From: JBBTYZ01 sp038061595
GTDB lineage: Bacteria > Patescibacteriota > Minisyncoccia > UBA6257 > GWB1-50-10
Assembly (NCBI GenBank): GCA_038061595.1
Contig: JBBTYZ010000028.1
Span: forward strand, 1-31,214
DNA length: 31,214 bases
Direction of reading: 5' to 3'
Position 1 is the stretch's first letter, and each line of letters begins with the position of its first letter. Shown piece by piece: positions 13,252-18,805 of the stretch. The translations under genes and the position numbers were made by a program. The notes under the pieces are model-generated. The model worked only from the letters and a program-made list of their open reading frames with translations, was not told where the DNA came from and did not search any database.

Positions 13252-13267
13252 TCTTAGCGCTGTATTT
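13252..13267 (-). promoter_or_regulatory. Conserved TR-RNA box 2, copy 2
   Basis: The + strand reads TCTTAGCGCTGTATTT; matches the box at 2196-2211 in 14 of 16 positions. Confidence 0.5.
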
Positions 13268-13333
13268 AATTCCGAGCCTATAAAACCCGATGATGCACCA
13301 CACCAGCTGATTTCTTATTTTCTTGAAACCTTT

Positions 13334-13352
13334 CCGCCGAAGCCGTAACCGC
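13334..13352 (-). promoter_or_regulatory. Conserved TR-RNA box 1, copy 2
   Basis: The + strand reads CCGCCGAAGCCGTAACCGC; matches the box at 2273-2292 except for one missing base. Confidence 0.6.
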
Positions 13353-13377
13353 GACGATATCAAAAAATTTCATTTTT

Positions 13378-13386
13378 ATTATAACA
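13378..13386 (-). promoter_or_regulatory. Extended -10 for the TR2 RNA
   Basis: TGTTATAAT on the minus strand (TGn plus consensus TATAAT), five bases beyond the target-gene hairpin. No -35 at the usual distance; an extended -10 can do without one. Confidence 0.6.
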
Positions 13387-13390
13387 AAAA

Positions 13391-13434
13391 GCGCCCCGCC
13401 CGATTCGTAATGTTCTACGAATCGAACGGGGCGC
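13391..13434 (-). terminator. Long hairpin downstream of VR2 (terminator and/or homing hairpin)
   Basis: Outer arms GCGCCCCG/CGGGGCGC (8 bp), a CC/AA mismatch, inner arms CGATTCGTA/TACGAATCG (9 bp) and a six-base loop. On the minus strand TTTTT follows directly, so it should terminate the target mRNA. It lies 53 bp past VR2, comparable to the GC hairpin past VR1. Confidence 0.8.
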
Positions 13435-13451
13435 AACTACGACGAAATCAA

Positions 13452-13486
13452 GAACCCAAGGGTTCAAGAATCCGCCTCCAGCGGAT
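13452..13486. other. Two small hairpins between VR2 and the terminator
   Basis: GAACCC-AA-GGGTTC at 13452-13465 and ATCCGC-CTCCA-GCGGAT at 13470-13486, the latter ending at the target stop codon. The first resembles the AA-loop hairpin beside VR1. Confidence 0.65.
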
Positions 13487-14148
13487 CAGCTGCGAGAAAA
13501 CACGCAGCCGCCAACGCGCCACTGGACAGCACCCAAGGCGCTGGCACCGAAGTCCCAGGCGCGACCGCCGGAGTCCCGGCCCACACCCACCACGACCACG
13601 CGAGCATCCTTGAGCTGCACGTGGAAGATGTTGGCGTATCCGTTCGTAAGGAGGGTGCCGGATTCTCCGTTCGGCTGAGCCTTCACAAGACTCGAGATCA
13701 CTGCCGCGAACTCCGCGACCGAGAACGGCTTGGGGTTGCCGAGCTCGTCCTGAATCTCCGAGTCGTACATCGCCTTCGTGAGCTCGGTCTTTGTGAGGAC
13801 GTCCGCGAATGCGGGCACGAGCTCGAGAATCTCAGGAAGAACCCAGTTCTTGAAGTTGTCCCAGAAATACAGCTCCGGGGAGCTGTCCGTTCGGAAGAAC
13901 GAACTCTTCACGAAAGACTCCGCCTTGACCGCGATGTTCTCCGCGATGAGACGAAGGTTCACGAGGGCGAGCTTCTTCGCGCCCACGATGAGCTTCGCGA
14001 TTTCCTCGCGGAGCTTCTTCGAGGTAAGGATGCGACGCATTTCTTCGTCGCCGCCGCCCAACGCCTTCACTGCGTCCACAAGCGCCTTCCAGATCTCAAA
14101 AACGATTCCGAAGGCCGAGAGGTACTCACTCTTCTTTGACCGTGACAT
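13486..14148 (-). CDS. DGR variable target protein 2
   Basis: 220-aa protein diversified by DGR2. The N-terminus (MSRSKKSEYLSAFGIVFEIW, then LVDAVKALGGGDEE) parallels that of target 1. The middle is helical with ELYFWDNFKNWVLPEILELV and a SVAEFAAVISSLV stretch. Residues about 182-220 are VR2, with fixed ARVVVV, AWDFGA, QW and CVFSRS and variable positions between; this ending resembles another class of DGR lectin-like tails. No signal peptide is evident. I chose the ATG at 14148, not the one at 14199: it has AGGA six bases upstream and gives a leader of 56 nt from the shared block, against 58 in target 1. GC is about 62% in a counted 60-base stretch (13921-13980), unlike the AT-rich RT. Confidence 0.9.
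   Translation of the reverse strand: MSRSKKSEYLSAFGIVFEIWKALVDAVKALGGGDEEMRRILTSKKLREEIAKLIVGAKKLALVNLRLIAENIAVKAESFVKSSFFRTDSSPELYFWDNFKNWVLPEILELVPAFADVLTKTELTKAMYDSEIQDELGNPKPFSVAEFAAVISSLVKAQPNGESGTLLTNGYANIFHVQLKDARVVVVGVGRDSGGRAWDFGASALGAVQWRVGGCVFSRS
13488..13604 (-). repeat. Variable repeat VR2 of DGR2
   Basis: The 3' end of target gene 2. All 23 differences from TR2 are at template adenines: to G (15), C (5) or T (3) on the coding strand. Confidence 0.95.
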
Positions 14149-14204
14149 ATTCCGTCCTGTTCCAAGGGCACACTCCTCATTTCGCAGGATGCGAAACATA
14201 GAGC

Positions 14205-14256
14205 TTGCCAGTTAAACAACTGGGGTTAATGTAGCATACAATGCAAGATTTGTCAA
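14205..14256 (-). promoter_or_regulatory. Promoter and conserved leader of target gene 2
   Basis: On the minus strand: TTGACA (14256-14251), 17-bp spacer, TACATT (14233-14228), nine bases, TGTTTAACTGGCAA (14218-14205). Here the leader block forms a perfect CCAGTT-GTTT-AACTGG hairpin. Same spacing as upstream of target gene 1. Confidence 0.8.
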
Positions 14257-14299
14257 CATACAACAAACCAGCACCTGACAAGCCCCTGATTAAAAATAC

Positions 14300-14325
14300 T
14301 TGCCCTAGGTTTAAACCTAGGGCAA
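14300..14325. other. 26-bp perfect palindrome
   Basis: Half-site TTGCCCTAGGTTT joined directly to its reverse complement. On the minus strand it is followed by GTATTTTTAAT, so it could terminate minus-strand transcripts from the FAD oxidase side. It could also be an operator or recombination site. It lies between the DGR2 target promoter and the AbrB-type gene. Confidence 0.75.
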
Positions 14326-14340
14326 CTGTGGCATAATAAT

Positions 14341-14355
14341 GTTATAGCTTATAAC
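14341..14355. promoter_or_regulatory. Operator-like inverted repeat before the AbrB-type gene
   Basis: GTTATA and TATAAC around a three-base centre, 19 bp before the ATG. The position suits autorepression by the small AbrB-type protein (inference). Confidence 0.4.
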
Positions 14356-14374
14356 AAATCAACAAATTGGTTTT

Positions 14375-14545
14375 ATGACCAGAAGAGAAATATCCGAGGA
14401 AAATATAAGGAATATACAGAAATCCAAGAGAAGTTATTATATTACCCTACCTATTCAGCTTATTAGAGAGTTTGGTTGGAAAGAACAGCAAGAAGTGGTG
14501 GTAGAGAAACGGGGGCGGGAAATTATAATCAGGAAATTTTCTTAA
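14375..14545 (+). CDS. Small SpoVT/AbrB-type DNA-binding protein
   Basis: 56-aa protein from the ATG at 14375 to the TAA at 14543. After a short charged N-terminus (MTRREISEENIRNIQKSKRS) it reads YYITLPIQLIREFGWKEQQE, followed by VVVEKRGREIIIRK. This is the swapped-hairpin pattern of AbrB/MazE-type transcription factors and antitoxins. No toxin gene adjoins it; the next gene is a convergent FAD oxidase, 23 bp away. It is preceded by two inverted repeats, probably regulatory. Family assignment is from the sequence pattern only. Confidence 0.7.
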   Translation: MTRREISEENIRNIQKSKRSYYITLPIQLIREFGWKEQQEVVVEKRGREIIIRKFS

Positions 14546-14568
14546 CCACCGTCTTTGTGTTTCGGCTA

Positions 14569-16230
14569 TTAACCCTTCTTCAAGTGCTCAACTACATACA
14601 CCAAATCCGAACCAACTTTCTTGCGGGGATTAAATATATCTTTCGGGTCAAAGATTTTTTTAACCTGTTCAAAGAGTTTATATATTTTTTCTCCAAACAT
14701 TTCCTCCAAATAATGACTTCTTATTAAGCCGTCGTTGTGCTCCGCCGAAATTGAGCCCTTATAGCTCAAAACCAGTTTATAAACCTCGTCTCCGGCGGAT
14801 ATTATCTTTTTTCTTTCCGATTCGTCTTCCAGTTTCATTAGCGGGATTATGTGAAAATTACCGTTCCCAACATGGCCAGCAATCGTGTACAAAAGTTTGT
14901 ACCTGTCCAAAATTTCATATAGCCTTGGCAAAAATTCCGGCAAGTGAACTGGGTTAACTATTATGTCGTCAATAAATGGCGCTGTTTTTTTATCCTTAAC
15001 CTTATTGCGTAGGAGATTGAAGCTCTCTCGTCTTATAACCCAATACTTCCTGCTATCTTTCTCGGTAGGGGCTAATTTTGTAAGAACTTTAAATTGCTTC
15101 AAAGCACTGTTAAGCACTTTTAACCTCTCGTCCACTTTTTCTTGGCTATCTTCTTCAAATTCAATAAGTAGTATGAGTTTCGGCATTCCATAGAGCAAGA
15201 CCAGTAAAAATTCGGGCAAAAAGCTTAACCCCAAAGAAAATAGATTTTTAGCTCCCATAAGCTTCAAAAATCCGGGGAAAAACTTAAGCGCAAGGCGAAG
15301 CGTATGGTCGTCAAAAGATTCAAAACTCGTTGGCTTAAAAGGCAAAACGATATTGATAATGTCCGCGAGGTTTTTGAGATTATCCATAAAGACGACTGCC
15401 ATTCCTGAATATTTTTTAGTTTTCACAAGCCGAAGTTTTATCTCGGTCACAATCCCCAAGGTCCCCTGCGAACCGACTATCAACTGCGCCAAATCAAAAT
15501 TGGTTTTGTCCCAAACATCCCAAATTTTATATCCAGATGAATTCTTTGATACATCGGGCTTAGCTTCTTTTATTGCCTTATAGCTCCCGTTAACCAATTT
15601 ATAAACTTTTCTGTAAAGTTCGCCTTCAAAATTTTTCTCTAGGAGTTTCTTGTTCAGTTCTTTTTTTGGAAGAGATTTCAAAACATATTCCTCGCCGTCA
15701 GCAAGGACTACCTTAAGCTCCATCACATAACCCTCCGTCTTTCCATAAACAAGCGATTTTTCCCCTCCGGCATTATTGGAAACTATTCCGCCCATTGCGC
15801 AGAGCTCGCGCGAGGCAGGATAAGACGGGAAAATTAGCCCTCTTTTTAAAGTTTCTTTCTCAAAGTCGCGGTAATAAACTCCGGGCTCTACGACAGCATA
15901 TCCCCCCTCCTTCGCTGAAGCTATGGAGGGCGAAGCTATTTTTTTGATGCGGTTAAAATATTTAGTGAAATCCAATATGATTGAGTCGTTTAAGGGGCCA
16001 CCAGTCATATCAGTTCCGGCAGATCTTGCCGTAAGCGATAGATTATTAAGTTTCTTTTTGTTTTTAACCGCGAATTTAACGAGGTTCTTGATGTCCTCAA
16101 CATCTTTCGGGAAAACGACTACTTCGGGCCTTACTTCAAACAAACTCGCATCATGGCTGTATTTATTGAGCGTTTCTGAATCCTCCAAAACATCTCCGTG
16201 CAGGAATTTTTTAATTTCGTCAGAAAGCAT
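14569..16230 (-). CDS. GlcD-like FAD-linked oxidase
   Basis: 553-aa flavoprotein of the FAD_binding_4 / FAD-oxidase C-terminal type (glycolate oxidase GlcD, D-lactate or D-2-hydroxyglutarate dehydrogenase relatives). The FAD-binding part shows SLTARSAGTDMTGGPLNDS (PP-loop region), GGIVSNNAGGEKSLVYGKT and GSQGTLGIVTEIKLRLV. The C-terminal domain has YTIAGHVGNGNFHIIPLM and AEHNDGLIRSHYL, with the His residues typical of metal or substrate binding. The substrate cannot be told from sequence. No iron-sulphur domain is fused. The ATG at 16230 lies six bases from a TATAAT, suggesting a leaderless transcript. Confidence 0.85.
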   Translation of the reverse strand: MLSDEIKKFLHGDVLEDSETLNKYSHDASLFEVRPEVVVFPKDVEDIKNLVKFAVKNKKKLNNLSLTARSAGTDMTGGPLNDSIILDFTKYFNRIKKIASPSIASAKEGGYAVVEPGVYYRDFEKETLKRGLIFPSYPASRELCAMGGIVSNNAGGEKSLVYGKTEGYVMELKVVLADGEEYVLKSLPKKELNKKLLEKNFEGELYRKVYKLVNGSYKAIKEAKPDVSKNSSGYKIWDVWDKTNFDLAQLIVGSQGTLGIVTEIKLRLVKTKKYSGMAVVFMDNLKNLADIINIVLPFKPTSFESFDDHTLRLALKFFPGFLKLMGAKNLFSLGLSFLPEFLLVLLYGMPKLILLIEFEEDSQEKVDERLKVLNSALKQFKVLTKLAPTEKDSRKYWVIRRESFNLLRNKVKDKKTAPFIDDIIVNPVHLPEFLPRLYEILDRYKLLYTIAGHVGNGNFHIIPLMKLEDESERKKIISAGDEVYKLVLSYKGSISAEHNDGLIRSHYLEEMFGEKIYKLFEQVKKIFDPKDIFNPRKKVGSDLVYVVEHLKKG

Positions 16231-16236
16231 TATTTT

Positions 16237-16242
16237 ATTATA
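16237..16242 (-). promoter_or_regulatory. -10 element of the FAD oxidase gene
   Basis: TATAAT on the minus strand six bases upstream of the ATG; no good -35 at 17 bp. Confidence 0.45.
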
Positions 16243-16314
16243 TCCTAATTTGATAAATGTAGTGTTGAGTTATAGGATAGGAGTCAGATAGTTAACAACC
16301 CAAAGGAGACACCT

Positions 16315-16818
16315 TTGTACAAAATAGAAAGGTGGCCAGAGAAATACCGAGATGACAATGCGGCGATGCTCTTTACGCCGATTTTTGCAGTAATGATGAT
16401 AGATATGGTTTTAACAATTTTTCAGCAACCAGCCAAATATTGGTTGGTTGGCTTTGAAAATTCTCGTGAAGACAATATGATTGGCAGATGGCTTTTAGAA
16501 ACCCACCCCCTAGTATTCATTTATGCATTTCTGATTTATTTAATAATCACCCACCTATGCATAACTCACTTCAAACCCTTATATAGATTTGCGGCAATTA
16601 TAGGACTCCTTATAGGACATGTTCCGGCAGCAATGGGACGATTAGACACCGTATTTGAAGCTGCCTTACTCCACAATATACCCAAAGGTACCGCCATAGA
16701 AAGAGATTTGATATTTACAATCGATATGGCGCTTATAATCTATTTTTCGCTCTGGATGGCAAAAACACTTGAAAAATATATAAACGGAATTAAAAAAAGA
16801 GGCATCGAAAAAACTTAA
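16315..16818 (+). CDS. Small polytopic membrane protein of unknown function
   Basis: 167 aa from the TTG at 16315, which has AAAGGAG six to seven bases upstream, a clear start. About four hydrophobic helices: near 18-38 (LFTPIFAVMMIDMVLTIF), 65-85 (PLVFIYAFLIYLIITHLC), 90-108 (FAAIIGLLIGHVPAAMG) and 130-150 (LIFTIDMALIIYFSLWMA). His and Asp residues lie near membrane borders (THLCITHF, GHVPAAMGRLDT). I do not recognise the family. It stands alone, divergent from the FAD oxidase, and ends at a strong terminator. Confidence 0.75.
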   Translation: MYKIERWPEKYRDDNAAMLFTPIFAVMMIDMVLTIFQQPAKYWLVGFENSREDNMIGRWLLETHPLVFIYAFLIYLIITHLCITHFKPLYRFAAIIGLLIGHVPAAMGRLDTVFEAALLHNIPKGTAIERDLIFTIDMALIIYFSLWMAKTLEKYINGIKKRGIEKT

Positions 16819-16838
16819 CCCCCGCAACAACGCGGGGG
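16819..16838. terminator. Bidirectional terminator between membrane gene and uvrC
   Basis: CCCCCGC and GCGGGGG around AACAAC, starting at the base after the TAA at 16818. It is followed by CAACTTTTTACC on the + strand and TTAAGTTTTTTC on the minus strand. Confidence 0.85.
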
Positions 16839-16845
16839 CAACTTT

Positions 16846-18033
16846 TTACCATCTTCTGCGGACTTCTTTATGGTAAGTAATTGCAAATCTGTGCGCCGCA
16901 TCGCGGACTTTGATAAGAGTTTTAATATCAACCGATTTGGGCAAGACGCCTATCAGGTCATTCCTCTTCCTTTCCGCGCCTTTCGCAATACCTACAACAG
17001 GGATGCGGAAGCCATATCCGTCTAAAACCGATTTGGCGGCATTCACCTGACCCTTGCCTCCGTCAATCAAAACCAGCTCGGGCAACGGCCATTCGCGATG
17101 ATGAAAACGGCGCTCAAGCATTTCTCTCAACATTCCTACGTCGTTTGGAGTATGAATTGTCTGTATCTTGAATTTACGGTAATGATCTCTTGCTGGTTTG
17201 TCGTTAATAAAAACAACCATTGCGCCCACCGCGGAGGTGCCAGAGATATTAGAAATATCATATCCTTCAATACGATAAGATTTTTTACCGCTCGCGGTTG
17301 AAATATCGGGCTTATCGTCAGAAATAAAAGCCACATCTTGAATATGCTTAAGAGAAAAGAGTTGGCCTCTTAATTTTGTCGCTTTCTCAAACTCCAATTT
17401 TTTAGCGGTGCTTTTCATCTCTAATTCGAGATTCTTAATAATCTTCTCTTTCTTCCCAGAGAAAAATAGTTTCAAATGCTTTATGTTTTTCAAATAATCT
17501 TTTCGTGACATTGCTTCCACGCAAGTTCCCGGACACAAACCTAGTTCATTATCAAAACAAGGCCGTTTGAATTTTCCCAGCTCTCTGGGATTATGCGTGC
17601 TAAACGGAAATATCCGCCTTATAACCCTCAACGCCTCGCGTATACTTCCCGCCGAGGTAAACGGCCCAAAACGCTTACCCTCTTCTTTTTCCTTGCCCCT
17701 TACAAGCATCACGCGGGGAAATTTGTCTTTGGTAATCTCAACATACAAAAAACTTTTATCGTCCTTCTCTCTAATATTATAAGGCGGTTCCAATTCTTTA
17801 ATAAGCTTGGCTTCCAAGATTAATGCCTCAAGGGCGGTGTCGGTTTTCTCATAATCTATTTTTATTATTTCTTGCACCAGCTTTTCAATCCTTGAATCAT
17901 GCGGCCGCAAGAAGTAACTGGAAACTCTCCGCTTTAAATTGCCCGCCTTGCCGACATAAAGCACCTGCCCAGAAGCGTTTTTCATTAAATAAACTCCGGG
18001 CGAGTCGGGAATGTTTTTATATAAATTGCTCAT
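16846..18033 (-). CDS. uvrC: UvrC excinuclease subunit, short form
   Basis: Makes both incisions in nucleotide excision repair. 395 aa against about 600 in E. coli. Present: the GIY-YIG nuclease (GVYLMKNASGQVLYVGKAGN, residues about 13-35), a Cys cluster (RPCFDNELGLCPGTC), the UVR segment that meets UvrB (KLEFEKATKLRGQLFSLKHI) and the RNase-H-like nuclease (GYDISNISGTSAVGAMVVF, LVLIDGGKGQVNAA, RDAAHRFAITYHKEVRRR). Absent: the C-terminal tandem helix-hairpin-helix DNA-binding domain. The stop is followed at once by the terminator, so this is a natural short form rather than a frameshift. It lies near uvrA and uvrB but is separated from them by the divergent tdk. Confidence 0.93.
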   Translation of the reverse strand: MSNLYKNIPDSPGVYLMKNASGQVLYVGKAGNLKRRVSSYFLRPHDSRIEKLVQEIIKIDYEKTDTALEALILEAKLIKELEPPYNIREKDDKSFLYVEITKDKFPRVMLVRGKEKEEGKRFGPFTSAGSIREALRVIRRIFPFSTHNPRELGKFKRPCFDNELGLCPGTCVEAMSRKDYLKNIKHLKLFFSGKKEKIIKNLELEMKSTAKKLEFEKATKLRGQLFSLKHIQDVAFISDDKPDISTASGKKSYRIEGYDISNISGTSAVGAMVVFINDKPARDHYRKFKIQTIHTPNDVGMLREMLERRFHHREWPLPELVLIDGGKGQVNAAKSVLDGYGFRIPVVGIAKGAERKRNDLIGVLPKSVDIKTLIKVRDAAHRFAITYHKEVRRRW

Positions 18034-18114
18034 AAAACCTTTCGTTGACTTATTCTATCTTATTTGCTTTCCTGTAGAGAGATGATTTTTAATAAAAATG
18101 CAGATCGGAGAAAT

Positions 18115-18768
18115 ATGGTTCGCGGAAGCCTTACGCTTATACCCGGAAACATGTTCGCGGGGAAGTCAGAGTTCTTGATTGTCGACATGATTCCAAGGCT
18201 CCAAGAACATGCGAACAAGAAAGTTCTCGTAATAAAACCTGAAAAAGACACGAGAAGTGGGGTTGGCAAAATAAAGACGAAGCCGGGCAAAAGAATGGAA
18301 GAAAGAACAATGGATGCAATTGAGGCGCCAAGCGATGATATGGGCCGGATGCTCACAATGATTCAGCACGAGGAAGAAAAAATTGCTTCCAGATTCGATG
18401 TTTTGGCCTTTGATGAAGTGCAATTTTTCGACGAGAAAGGCTTCTATCGTCTTGTGAAACAGCTCTTGCGGGATGGATATGATGTCATCGCCGCAGGGCT
18501 TGAGCGGGATTTCCGCAATGAACCTTTCGGACCGATGTCTTACCTAAAACTTCTTGTTGATGACCAGCAGAGCGTTATCAATCTTGATTCCCGAACTTAT
18601 TGCAGAAAATGCGGCAAGCCTAATGCGCACTATCCGCAAAGACTGGTGGACGGCGAACCGGCCCGATACGATTCTGCGCAAGTTGTCGTAGGCGGAGCCG
18701 AGGCATATGAACCAAGATGCGGAGTCTGCCACGAAGTTCCCGGCGAACCGAGAATTCTACCGAACTAA
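18115..18768 (+). CDS. tdk: Thymidine kinase, type II
   Basis: 217-aa cytoplasmic kinase making dTMP from thymidine with ATP. P-loop PGNMFAGKSEFL near the N-terminus, Walker-B-like LAFDEVQFFDE, lasso/substrate region AAGLERDFRNEPFGPM, and a zinc site from CRKCGKPNAHY and CGVCHE. I chose the ATG at 18115 (MVRGSLTLIPGN), preceded by GGAG; longer readings from 18064 or 18082 add residues without a ribosome binding site. It is on the + strand between uvrC and uvrA, with its own terminator. Confidence 0.92.
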   Translation: MVRGSLTLIPGNMFAGKSEFLIVDMIPRLQEHANKKVLVIKPEKDTRSGVGKIKTKPGKRMEERTMDAIEAPSDDMGRMLTMIQHEEEKIASRFDVLAFDEVQFFDEKGFYRLVKQLLRDGYDVIAAGLERDFRNEPFGPMSYLKLLVDDQQSVINLDSRTYCRKCGKPNAHYPQRLVDGEPARYDSAQVVVGGAEAYEPRCGVCHEVPGEPRILPN

Positions 18769-18777
18769 TATCTATAA

Positions 18778-18805
18778 CCCCAAAAACACTTTGGGGGTTT
18801 TATTT
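18778..18805 (+). terminator. Terminator of tdk
   Basis: CCCCAAA-AACAC-TTTGGGG stem-loop followed by GTTTTATTT on the + strand. The T-tract overlaps the last codons of the convergent uvrA. Confidence 0.85.

Larger units (their letters stand above)
13055..13371 (-). ncRNA. DGR template RNA, copy 2 (TR2 transcript)
   Basis: Inferred minus-strand RNA of about 320 nt from below the extended -10 at 13378-13386 to the U-tract at 13055-13060. It carries box 1 (13352-13334), box 2 (13267-13252) and the template repeat (13211-13095), in the same order as TR1. Its translation through the TR is Asn/Asp-rich (NVNRNSDDRDWNFNANDLDD), the expected look of a template whose AAY codons are to be mutated. No protein gene is credible in the interval. 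Confidence 0.75.

Noticed and set aside
14149..14199. Longer start for target protein 2 at 14199
   Set aside because: That ATG has no ribosome binding site and lies five bases from the leader block, whereas the ATG at 14148 has AGGA at good spacing and a leader matching target 1.
18064..18114. Longer N-terminus for thymidine kinase
   Set aside because: The extra residues precede the usual start of the family, and only the ATG at 18115 has a GGAG ribosome binding site.
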